A stretch of DNA of 64,000 bases from Burhinus oedicnemus (Eukaryota > Chordata > Aves > Charadriiformes > Burhinidae). The position numbers were made by a program, and so were the translations under genes. Below, one piece after another: positions 38,401-49,119 of the stretch. A model generated the notes under the pieces. It made no database searches, was not told the origin of the DNA, and saw only the letters and a program-made list of their open reading frames with translations. The stretch spans positions 18,124 through 82,123 of the forward strand of contig VFFE01006856.1 of the NCBI GenBank assembly GCA_008921705.1. The letters are read 5' to 3'. Position 1 is the stretch's first letter; every line of letters begins with the position of its first letter.

Positions 38401-40618
38401 ACACCTACCTCTGTTTAAAATATATAAAAATACGAAAGAATCTCTGTTTAGATTCCTCATTCACATGCCCCACCCTTTCTTCCCTGATGTATATAAAGAC
38501 ATTGATGCATAAACTTCATTTGCTAGTCATTAGAAAAATAAGTAAAAGTACATGGTTTGGGTTGATGATGTAATAAGTTATTTAATGATTTTCACTAATT
38601 CAATGGAAAAAATATATCTTATTGTTCACTAGAGATGGGGGATGGGAGATTAATATACATTTTGGTTTAGATATGAATCATTTTGGGAACATTAATGGAA
38701 TTTTTTTTTTCAATTGTAACCACATGGGGTTTTATTAACTTTTAAAATGGAAAAAAATGCAGACGGGGCAGCTCAGCCATCTAGCTTACTTTTCACATCT
38801 TCGTAACACACCACAGTGCAGCCAAACCAAGCATGCATGACTGCAGCCCTGGGAAGGTCTGGGGAAAGCCTGAGCCCTGCAGTGAAGGAGGCCGTTCTCC
38901 ACTGCCAGGACTAGACATTTTCTCCATTTATCAAACTCTTCCCTTCTCAAGAGAGCACAGGAGCACTCTGGCCAACACAGTTGTTCTGTGTGAGCATCCT
39001 TCCTTTGACATACGTTACTGGGACGCAGCTGAATATGATCCAGGAGCCCTCAATAGCTTAGTCCAGGAGAAAAAACATTCTTAACTTGTCCAAGTCTGAG
39101 ATAACTGAACTTCCCCATCGCTTGGCAGCTGCAGTCTGAAGAAGACACGGGTAAAACATAAATATCCAGCATGCCCAGAACATGGAAATTAAGGGGTGAG
39201 GAAGTAATGATAGCAGATGAGAAGCACGGTCTGTGTTCTCCAGCCATCCAAGGAAGAAAATGTCCTTACAGCACAGAAGCATGACTGAACTTCGAATTCT
39301 TATCAGGTTTGTCTGATAAAATTCACTTTCAGAGGATACCTCTGTGCTTAGAAATAGTTTTTCCAAATGGACAAACTGAACACACACATAAATATAATAA
39401 ATAAAAAAATTATCATGGAACAGTAGTGGACAACCTTCCATTTCGCAACGTCAAAATGTGCTAAGGAAAAGCATAAGCGTAGTGTTGATTGTACCAGGCA
39501 CACCTTTCATGGAGTTGTGGATGTGAAATTAAAAAAAGTTACTCGGGTGAATTTCCTTTTACCTTGCTGAAATGCTCCATTTCAGAAAGATCACATGAAA
39601 AACTCCATCAAAACTGACACCTCTTTCTTAAACATTTATTCATTAACAAATCTGTCTTCTTTTTCTAATGGAAAAACCATCAATCAAAACTTTTTTACTT
39701 GCCCCTACTTTTCCATCTTTGAAAAAATCAATCCCCCGGTCTGGGCTGGGAACCAGCCCCTTAGTGCGGAGATGCACAAAAGGCTGTGTGGAGTACAGGG
39801 ACCCCCAGGAATGGGCACCGTTGAGCAGGGGAGTCAGGGAGGTCTCGTCCCCGCAGGCACCGCTGCTGATATTGTGCACAAAGCCATTCGCTGCTTTGGG
39901 GGCAGCAGCAGGCTGACCTTTCCTTCCCGGAGCCTCAGCGTGTGGTATTGCAGCATAGAGGTGGAAAGGGGGGTAGGAATATGTTTCTTTCAGACCTGCC
40001 CCCTAAATATGCACAGATTTCTCCTAACAGACTGATCCAGCCATGTAACTTTCCAATTTTGAGGGCTTATTCGGTTCAAGGCATAGAGTCACAGGCTGAA
40101 TCTGTAAAGAAGCTGAGCCCTGAGCACTGCTGCTAACCTATAGCTAAGACAGAAAAAAAAGGCACCCAGCAGTAGCGATCACACAGCTTGCAGGAATATG
40201 TTAAGCCAGCTTTGCCTTAATTTTGCCTCCTCTTGAAAAGGGGTGAAGTGAGTACCTCAATGGGATAAGGCACTCTAGTATGAGGAAAATCAAGAAGACA
40301 TAGTTTTCCAAGCGATGGGCTCACATACTTTGAAACCTGAGGATGCTGTCTGATGTTTTTCTCCGTCTTTCCTAGCTTTAAGAGTCTTGCATTTGGTTGG
40401 GTGCTGTGTGAATGCTGCACTGGTCAAATGAACCCATTGTGATGTTTTGGTATGGCTGAGCTAGCTATATCTGCACTTTTTAAAATGAAAATTTAATAAT
40501 AGTCCATATGGTTATAATTAAAGAAAAATCCATTTACATTTTTAAATGCACACGCTTTATTGAAAACAGCTTACATAAACACATCTGGAACACAGCTTTA
40601 GATAAAAAGCATATGCAG
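35470..40618. other. No gene or repeat recognised
   Basis: AT-rich sequence, including very AT-rich intervals around 37300-37600 and 38570-38760. Short frames such as 36038-36406 (plus) and 39595-40035 (plus) have no splice, start or composition support. Confidence 0.5.
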
Positions 40619-40716
40619 GGTCTGATTCTGTTATTGCTTATGCTGGAGTAAGTCAAAAATGGCTCCATCAAAGTCAGTTCACAGGTGTAAGGCCAATGGG
40701 AGATCAGAATCTGACC
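40619..40716. mobile_element. Ancient palindromic MITE-like repeat
   Basis: A 98-bp unit whose ends are inverted repeats of each other: GGTCTGATTCTG at the left and CAGAATCTGACC at the right match in 11 of 12 positions. The inside has GGAGTAAGTC, a CATCAAAGTCAG motif and CAGGTGTAAGGCCAATGGGAG. This wording is that of an old repeat common in turtles, crocodilians and birds (GATTCTGATCTCA... GTGTAAAT... AAGTCAATGG). The class is probably a non-autonomous DNA transposon, judged from the inverted ends; no target duplication is evident. Confidence 0.55.
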
Positions 40717-43700
40717 TAGGGCCTTTCATTTCAACAAACAGAATATTGCCAAGTTTCACTTCAATCTTGCAACTTGGAAGAGAGGGGAACCAAAAGTTTA
40801 TAGCCCATATGAAGAATTATTGTATTACGAATAACTGAAGTTTATAGAAAAATTGTTTCCAATGGTTAGACCTACAGTTCCACTCTCCACAAAAGCAGAC
40901 GGAAAAGCAGGCATTGACCTCTCAGCTTCAGTAGGTTTTTATTGAGAGGTCTGTACTCTAGGCAATGTTCAGATTTGTTCCATGCTCTGCTGCTAGTAGT
41001 CCATCTTGAATTCTGTCTTTCAGAGTTAAAAAGAAATGTAACTGCAAATGATTCTATCATATTTAATAAGTGGACTCTCCAAGTACTTTGCAATCTATCG
41101 TGTCGGTTTTGCCAGACATTTTTCCATGGGCTTCCCTTCTATTTCAGGGATTTGGTCCATGCACAGGTAAATGATGTGTAGAGCTAAAATGCCTTAAGCT
41201 CTCTATAGATCAAGAACTGGTAGAGAGGGCACAAGTACTTGCAACATGTACTGAAATAAAGCAGCACTACAATCTTTCAGCTCTGCTCAGAACTGGACCT
41301 CAGCAGTGACACACAAACCAGACAGATGGGTTCACTGATTTGGAATAAGAATAATATCTTGGGGTTAAATGTATTCCTTTTTTAGCAGAATTCCAAAAAA
41401 GTCAACCAAAACATTATGGCAGGATGTTAAACATGCAGTATATTGCATTATGGGACACAAAGCACATTCAAGACAAATACGGTCCTTATTTTTATCATGT
41501 ACATGTTCTGCATCCAGCAGGGCAGTAAATTAGAAACACTTCACTGAGGTAATGGTAGATAATTTATTCTGCTTTTACACACTGTTTTGAGCTTCCGGAC
41601 TTGGGAGGAATACCTCTGCCTTTGCAGCCAATGTTTTCTCTTTTCCAGTGGGATTTGCCTCTCTACTGACCAGTGAAGGCTCAAGATCTGTAAGATACCA
41701 GATTTGTAATTTCATAGGTAAGTAAAAATTAAAACCTTGTCATTCTGAGTGGGCTACGTGCTTTTGTGCATGTATGTGTGTACATTATTGTGCTGAGACA
41801 GGCTCAGTCTGTGTCATGTTGCGACCAACAGGATAAACATGTACTTGCACACTTTATTCAATCCACTGCTATAACGCTGTAATTTCTGGGGTAGAATGTG
41901 GCAACCAGCTAGCAGTCCACCTCTTTATTACGAACACTGAAGAAAAACACTGTATCTCATATTAAAAGCTCAGGGTGAATTTTAGGGTGGAAAGAATTAG
42001 TTAGACTAGAATTTGGTCCTGAGACGAAAGCTACCACCTTTTCACCTTTTGAAGCATGCCATGGGATCCTTAATGACCACAGATGGTCAAGACCTCAGTT
42101 TTATGTCTCATCTTCGAGAGACAGAGCAGCCTTTATAGATCTAGATGCAACTAACTGCTGGCAAAAGCTGAAACTTTTACATTTAATGAAGCTGAGGATC
42201 TAAGAGCAAATAGCAACTATTGAACTTGTTATGGACAAACCCAGAGTCTGATTAAGTCCATGGAGCATTCACTCAAAAAAAGCAGCCCGTTGTGGTTTAC
42301 ATGTCAACTCTCCTTCACTGTTAAAGAAATCACTAAGTTCTCTGTGGTCTGTGGACAAAAAAAAGGCATTTGCTCTGCGTACCAGAAGCAAAGACCACGC
42401 TTCCAGTGAAGCCTGTAAGCTGCGCTGGGAATGAACTCCTCTGGGACTGAGTATCTCAGCTGGATACTCAGAGGAGCATAGCTCAAAACAAGACATTTGG
42501 CCTTTGCCATGCAATCACCTTGATATTGTCATTAACACGGCATAGCCTGCTCTAGGAGCCTTCCAGGACGGGAGGCGTAGCCTAGAAGCTCTGAAGTGAT
42601 GGATGATTTTTGAGAGCCCGTCTGCCAAAGGAGTCACATGTCTTTCCCCTGGGATTTGTGAATTACCTTTCATGTTACAACAATAAGGTGTGTTATTTTA
42701 AACGGCTTTAGAGGGCAGGGCTGTATGGCAAGTCTGACAACATACACAAATAACCCAGGAGAAGAAATAAGGCTGTATTCTTTAGGCTCATTCCCCCTAA
42801 AAAATGTAGCATTAGCATCCCACTCTGGGATTTTTTGGGGTATAATTCAGGGATTGGGGTTGGTATTATTTTGGGGATTTTCTTCCGAACTGGGCCTGGA
42901 TGTGTTGAATTCAGACCCCCCTAAGTTTGTGCAGTTTGCAGGCCACTCTACGGCTCTCTGATGTTTTTGTGCTTTGCATTTTCTGCTGTTCTGCTGCCAA
43001 GCTTCGCAATTAACTGGAATGTACAAACATTTCTCCTGGGTTTGACGGGAGCAGAGACCTGTCTGTACGCTGAAGGTCATGTGAGAAGTTTCGGCAGGGT
43101 GCACTGTCTGAAGCGACAGCCTCCTGACATCCCCCTTGCAACCCAGTGTGCTCATTCTAGATGTTTTTTGACCATAGTTTGGCTGCTCTCAGTGTTTATT
43201 TTGGAGCTGGAAACTATACCCAAAAGGAGAGCGGTGTTTTTATTGCCCAGCGGGAGGCTGAGCCTGCGAATCGGATCTGATCTGACTCACCACTGTAGGA
43301 GAGAAAACAAGCACATCCTGAGGCTCGATCCAAGTGTGGAGTCCTTACCTAAACCCCCAGCCCCAGGGAACTCCAAAAGCTGGGGTTTGGCAATCCTTGA
43401 GTCTCTGAAGAGTGATCCAGAGACTTCTTCCCATGCAGTCAGAGTTTCAGTGAGGAGGCTTCCTATAGCAATAGGGGAAGACAAGGATTACTGGAATTTT
43501 GCATAATTACATGTAGTTTAAAGTAGGGCTTTTTGTAAGCAGTGTTCCCCTTCTGGTTTATTGTGCTTAAAGTACAGTTCTGGTTTATAATCCTTTTTAA
43601 TTTTCCTAATGCATGAAAACATACATTGGAGGATGCATGGTGTATGCTGACTGACCTTACAGATCATTTAAAAGGTAAGATACTAGGAATTATTCATATC

Positions 43701-44580
43701 TAAGTTACACCTATGTAATGGCAAAGTAACTGCAGCGGAAGACATCGATACTAACTCATAGCAAAGGAGCTACTTGGGGTTGTGCATCTTGGCTGTCAGA
43801 CCCCCATGGCTAAGTTTGAAAATCTCAGCCTTAACTTCTGTGCACGTCTGCCCTTTGTGCCAATGGCCTAAAAATAATTCCTCTGTCTTTCTTAAAGCAG
43901 TTTCACATCTGCATATGAAAGTCACTATAAAATATTAAGTATATTGTTACTGTTGAGTGGAGATAATGTTGACTTTGAAAGCAAAGCCTATTCACTTTTC
44001 ACCATTCAGAAAGATGATATTGAGAGAGTACTAAAATAGGGCTTAACTGAAGGTAACATGAAAGCTATGAAGGGGGCTCCAAGGGAAGTGCTATGCTTTC
44101 CCCTCTGTTACGGACAAAGGTGAATGAAGGGAGCAGCAAGATTAGCAGGAAGTTATATTTTAATGCTGGAGACGTAAGAGAAAGAGTCGTCTGAAAACAA
44201 AGTCTCTAGTCAGCAGGATGAATAAAATGCTGGGTTCCTTAAAAAAATGAGTTCCCAATCACAAAAAAAAAAATAATAATCAAGCCTCTGGTTTTACTGC
44301 AATATTTATGCTTCTGCTCTTCTGAACACAGAAGCTCAGAAGTTACATGTCAGCAAGCAAGGTCTCCACCTATAGTTAAAAGGGTAGGTTGGTTCCAAGA
44401 TGTCATATGACAGTCGTGTAATATTGTGTAATATTGCACAGGGGTTATTTTCTCTTTCTAAAAACCATACTGTATAGTACTGAACTAGTTTTGCTAGTCC
44501 CTCTGATGGATACAAAGTGCAAAGAGGTATCCATATGGCCCTATGGAAGTATAACATCACATTCTTCTAGCTTATACAGG
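40717..44580. other. No firm gene; longest non-repeat plus-strand frame here
   Basis: Holds the tentative exon at 41649-41717 and a 181-codon plus-strand frame at 42961-43506. That frame starts at an ATG and has a hydrophobic beginning, but it lacks splice or promoter context and is of a length expected about once by chance in this much sequence. No repeat recognised. Confidence 0.4.
41649..41717 (+). CDS. Tentative 69-bp coding exon
   Basis: Excellent splice signals on the plus strand: acceptor GTTTTCTCTTTTCCAG and donor CATAG|GTAAGT. Two frames hit stops early; the third, which needs one base from an upstream exon, is open throughout and reads GFASLLTSEGSRSVRYQIC then NFI, leaving one base. 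It does not link in phase with the signal-peptide exon, which ends on a codon boundary. It may be an isolated pseudo-exon or part of an unseen gene. Confidence 0.25.
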
Positions 44581-44586
44581 TTTAAT
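44581..44586 (-). promoter_or_regulatory. Candidate ATTAAA polyadenylation signal
   Basis: On the minus strand ATTAAA lies 57 bases past the stop codon of the candidate terminal exon at 44643-44795. Position and hexamer suit a very short 3' UTR. Confidence 0.35.
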
Positions 44587-44642
44587 GGCACTGAATTAGC
44601 ATGGGCTGCCCTTTGGTGCTAATTCTTTCTGCACTCGGGGGG

Positions 44643-44795
44643 TTAAAGGAGCTTCATACTATCCAGATGTTCAGTGGCTCCTGCAAATGAAAGATTAGCA
44701 ATTTTTGCAACTGCTGCTCTTTCTTCTGCTCCCTTTTTCAAGCTGATACTTTCCTTAAGAACTTGCTTAGTATCTGAGTCAGAGGAATCTCTTCC
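44643..44795 (-). CDS. Candidate terminal coding exon, unknown protein
   Basis: A minus-strand frame of 50 codons plus TAA that looks strongly protein-like: an acidic/serine start (GRDSSDSDTKQVLKE), then SISLKKGAEERAAVAKIAN, probably helical, and the end EHLDSMKLL. Two acceptors are possible. The nearer one (GATTTACCTCAG) gives the exon as listed and joins in phase 0 to 44888-44929. The farther one (a long pyrimidine tract ending TTCTTGTGCAG, exon edge 44817) is the stronger acceptor but needs two bases from the preceding exon. ATTAAA follows shortly after the stop. I do not recognise the family; the lysine/alanine helix would suit many cytoplasmic or ciliary proteins, which is only an impression. 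Confidence 0.42.
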   Translation of the reverse strand, partial: GRDSSDSDTKQVLKESISLKKGAEERAAVAKIANLSFAGATEHLDSMKLL

Positions 44796-44887
44796 CTGAG
44801 GTAAATCAATCAATAGGCTGCACAAGAAAAGGAACAAAATGTAGAGGAGGCAGGCCTGAGTTGTATTAATTTGTTTACAGGAATTAC

Positions 44888-44929
44888 CTTCCAGGGACCA
44901 ATATATTCATCCCAGGGTTTCATTTTCCT
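44888..44929 (-). CDS. Candidate 42-bp coding exon, unknown protein
   Basis: A minus-strand microexon between the acceptor CCTGTTTCACAG and the donor AAG|GTAATT. Two frames contain a stop; the third encodes RKMKPWDEYIGPWK and starts and ends on codon boundaries. The two tryptophans and the overall make-up are unlike random AT-rich DNA. It joins in phase to 44643-44795 if the nearer acceptor of that exon is used. The upstream partner was not found; the exon-like segment at 49765-49806 does not fit directly in phase. Confidence 0.35.
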
Positions 44930-47904
44930 CTGTGAAACAGGAATCAAACACAGCATTATTTCAGGGTATAAAAATAATAATAATAAAAAGGAGCCCAAAT
45001 TTCTTCCAAAAAGTGCTAGTGAATAAGTGTCCCTTTTAATTTTTCAAATTAGACTATAGGTAAGTGATGCAGGTATCAGAAATACAGCTATCTTAACTCC
45101 CACCTGCCACCAACAAGGCTTCGTGGAGAGAAATAGGAAAAGTAGCCAAAATGAATTCCACTAAATGAATGCCAGTTTAATATCTACTAAGCCTGTCTTC
45201 TGTATACATAGGTTTACTCAGGTTCCTGCTGCTGCAAGAGCTGTTCAAGCATGGAATAAGTAGAGTTCCAATGAGACAAAACCTTCTGCCTCAGCTGGCA
45301 TTTAACAACCTGTTTTCTTGCTGCAGCTCAGCCAGAATTTTTCTAACCTTAACAGAATTGCTAGATTTCACATCTTGCTCTAATATGTGCTTTTCCAGTG
45401 CTCAGGCTATCGTACAGGAAGCAATGAATCGTCTGAAGCAGAAAGCAATGTTGGATGTGTGTTACTAGAACCATGACTGTGCTTCATGAAACTTCCCTAA
45501 TGAAGACATGCACCAGGCTGCTCTTGCCGTTCTTCCTCTGCCTTTCATGGAGTTCAGAAATGTGCTTGCCTGGGAACAAGCTGCTTCTCACGTAGCTCCA
45601 CCAGCTTCCATGGGAAAACTAGGTGGAGATACTAGCACCTCATATTACTAAAGCCAATTTGGGGGCATCCTGCTAATTAGTTAATTGAAGGAAGTACTGG
45701 CTTAAACTTATGACTACTTGAATTAACTGCTTATTAAATTTAATGGACACTGATATGTTTGTGTGACATTTATTCTCAGGGCCCTGAGGGTACTGCCAGC
45801 CTGACTGTCCATACCCAGCCTCCCCAGGGCTCCCCCTGGCCCTGCCCATTGCTCCAAAATAGTGAGGGTCCTGGACCTCGTAATCTCTGCCTAGAAGGGG
45901 CACAGAACAGTTTGGGAGCATCAAGTTGGGTAAAAAGCAAGAGGCACTTTGAGGAAAAGGGTTCTTCCACAGCAAAGGACTCAGTTATGGACTTCCAAGG
46001 ATTTCAGCGTGGCCCATCAGAGATACACCTTTGCAGCCTGAGGCACACAGGTGGGTTGTAAATGGTTCAGGTCTAGCATGGACTACGTGCAGGGTGGGCT
46101 GTGGCACACATGGACCAATAGGTCACACATCCAGTTACCTGGTACTGCTCTGGGAGGGGAAGTTATCAGCAGGGAGGCAGTTGTGTGCTGGGGGCTCAAG
46201 GCCATAGTGAAAAGGAGCTGCAGAACAAAGCAAATAGGTGAAATGCCTGTTTCTTTGCAGAAAGATCTCCAAACTTTACCGGACTTCATGAAATAAAAGA
46301 ATTTCTCCTTTGCCTATATGCTTACAGAGGCAGCAACCACCCCATTCTTTTTCACAACAGCATATAGGATCTTGGAATCTGGGAATGGCAGAAAAGAGAG
46401 GGATAGAGAGAGAGAAGAGCGGAAAAAAATCAAAAGTAAAAAACAAGCATCTTCCCTCAATTTCACGAATGTGAGGATCTCACAGGATGGAAGAGCTGGT
46501 TATCTAGGATTTCTACTTAACTCTCATACCCTCCTAATCTTTGATGTTAGTGGCCAGCTATGCTCATATATTTTGGAGAGATCCATAGAATTTTATTGTG
46601 ATGCAATCTGTTTAGCAATAATTCTTGCCAGACATGGTCCAGTTGCATACATTTGTTTCTTTTAAGCAAATGTTTGATTTTAAGTCTGGGAGATACTATA
46701 TGCCAAATCAAACAAAAGCAAAATCTCAGCAAGAGAAGAGATAAACCTTAACATGTTACTTTCTTCTAGCATGAGAGACCCTGAAAGCTGCTTTTATAAA
46801 CCTCGGGCTTTGGGAAGGTGGAGGGAGCTCCAGTGGCTGGCTAAGAGACTCCTGTCTCTTACTATTTCAGCAGAAGCAGCAGTTTGTGGATGCAGCAGGA
46901 AAGAGTTACAGCAAAGAGGGCAAGGAGCAATGGAGAAAGTTAATGATCAGATCAAAGAATCCCACTCTTGAAAACTAATAACGTTACCTCTGTGTTAGTA
47001 AGGCCTACAAACTCAATCAGAGCATAGCAAGTAGGAGAGAATGATACCTGGCACCACAACCTAATTCGGGAATTGTGCACTACAGTGATGAGAGGCAGGT
47101 ATTTGGAGGGCACTGAATCAGCAGTGATGACACACTCACCACGGAGATTCTACTAATCTATCAGACCATAGCTGCTGTTGCCCAAGCAGCTAGCTCAAAT
47201 CCAAGGTTGTGTGGGTTGTTCCCATTAGGGTGAGAAAATCGTGATGATCTACTATTTTGGATATAGTTCCTTTTATTTTACAGAAATGCATGAGGTCTTA
47301 CTTCCCAGAGCACGGGCAGAGAACCAGACAACAGGAGCCTGTTTCACTTTTTACGGCTCCTGGCTTCTTTTAGTCAGCATTCAGTCCCCAAACTCTCTCT
47401 CCAGGTAGCTGTTTTGTTTCAGGGCCACATTAGTAGTGCTCTTGCATCTGTCTTTTTTTACCTCACTGACTCTTCCCTCAGTTGCTCTGGTCTTTCTGCT
47501 CTTTCTCAGAGGCGCTGAATTACAGCCCAGTGTATTAGCCCACAGTTTGCTGTGGCAGCCACCAGGGACATTGATTTGCTTTTAGCTAATGTGGCTTAGT
47601 GCAAATTTTGCTTATTTTTGTTTTGGGGAATGGTCCTTCTCTATCAGATCCCTGATATCACAAAAGGACATTTGTGGACTCACTACAGCTACCTGAAAAA
47701 AAGGTGGAAGACTAGTTCCATCAACTGGAATTCAGTCCATCTTGTGAGAGTAGTCTAAAGCTCTGCAGGTTCACTAAATATTTTTTTTCTACTAGCTGTC
47801 CAGTGAAACAGGTCTCTTGCTCCAGTAGGAAACATGTTCTTGAACCTCAAGCCAGTGTCAAGAGACGACTTTATATCCACCACTAGCTCGTAGGCTCCAA
47901 TCAA
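44930..47904. other. No feature recognised
   Basis: A simple (AAT)n-like stretch lies at 44972-44987 and a purine-rich stretch (AGAGAGGGATAGAGAGAGAG) at about 46395-46414. Several frames of 60-115 codons have no support. No transposon recognised until the CR1 at 47905. Confidence 0.5.
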
Positions 47905-49119
47905 TTATTTGACAATCTGATAGCCTTCTATGATGTTATAACTGGTTGGCTGGATGAGGGGAGAGCAGTAGACATCATCTACCTTGACTTCAGCAAGGCT
48001 TTTGACACTGTCTCCCATAACATCCTCATTAGGAAGCTGAGGAAGTGTGGGCTAGACAAGGAGACAGCGAGGTGGATTGAGAGCCGGCTGTGTGACAGAA
48101 CTCAGAGGGTTGTGATTAATGGAGCAGTGTCAAGTTGGAGGCCTGTAACCAGTGGTGTCCCCCAAGGGTCAATACTCGGTCCAATCTTGTTCAATATATT
48201 CATCAGTGACCTGGATGAGGGGACAGAGTGTATCCTCAGCAAGTTCGCTGATGACACCAAACTGGGAGGGGTGGCTGACACCCTAGAGGGCCGTGCTGCC
48301 ATCCAGTGTGACCTGGACAGGCTGGAGTGCTGGGCAGAGAAGAACATAATGAGGTTCAACAATTGCAAGTGTAGGGTTCTGCACCTGGGGGGGGAAGAAT
48401 GCTAGGCACCAATATAGGCTAGGGGTGGATCTACTGGAAAGCAGTTCTGAGGAGAAGGATCTGGGGGTCCTGGTAGACAGTAAATTATCCATGAGCCAGC
48501 AATGTGCCCTTCTTGCCAGGAAGGCCAATGGAATCCAGGGCTGCATAGGGAAGAGTGTGGCCAGCAGGTCGAGAGAGGTCATTCTCCCCTTCTACTTGGC
48601 ACTGGTGAGGCCACAACTGGAATACCGTGTCCAGTTCTGGGCTCCCCAGCTCAAGCAGGACAGGGAACTACTGGAGAGAGTCCAGCGTAGGGCAACAAAG
48701 ATGATTGGGGGATTGGAGCATTTCCCTTATGAGGAAAGGCTGAGAGGGTTGGGACTCTTTAGCCTGGAGAAGAGAAGGCTGAGGGGAGACCTCATTCTTG
48801 CTTATTGAAGGAGGATGGAGCCAGACTCTTTTCAGTGGTTCCCAGTGACAGGACGAGGGGCAACAGGCACAAGTTGGAACATAGGAAGTTCCATTCAAAC
48901 ACAAGAAAAAAATTCTTTAGGGTGAGGGTGACAGAGCACTGGAACAGGCTGCCCAGGGAGGTTGTGGAGTCCCCTTCTCTGGAGGTTTTCAAGACCCACC
49001 TGGATGCAGTCCTGAGTAATGTGCTGTAGGCAGTCCTGCATCAGCAGGGGAGTTGGACATAATGATCTCTAGAGGTCCCTTCCAACTCTGAAAATTCTGT
49101 CATTCCATCATTCCGTGAC
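47905..49119 (+). mobile_element. CR1 LINE, 5'-truncated, about 1.2 kb
   Basis: The longest CR1 copy in the window, in plus orientation. It starts inside the ORF2 reverse-transcriptase domain (NLIAFYD, then [11 protein letters not shown]) and runs to the 3' UTR (AGAGGTCCCTTCCAACTCTG) and a short degenerate tail of ATTCTGTCATTCC-type units near 49096-49115. Similarity to the 29-kb copy across the C-terminal half places both in one recent subfamily. The 5' edge is set by where CR1 similarity fades and is accurate to about 10 bp. No target duplication was detected, which is usual for CR1. Confidence 0.97.
47911..49029 (+). pseudogene. CR1 ORF2 reverse-transcriptase remnant, frameshifted
   Basis: The element's own coding region in three frames. 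The first (47911-48405) carries [26 protein letters not shown], the FISDL motif and the catalytic FADDTKLGG box. It ends where a G8 run (48387-48394) has shifted the frame. The second (about 48425-48808) carries [26 protein letters not shown] and [15 protein letters not shown] small deletion near 48800-48806 moves the rest (48805-49029, with [12 protein letters not shown] and LPREVVE) to a third frame. The endonuclease domain is absent through 5' truncation, so the copy is dead. Confidence 0.93.
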
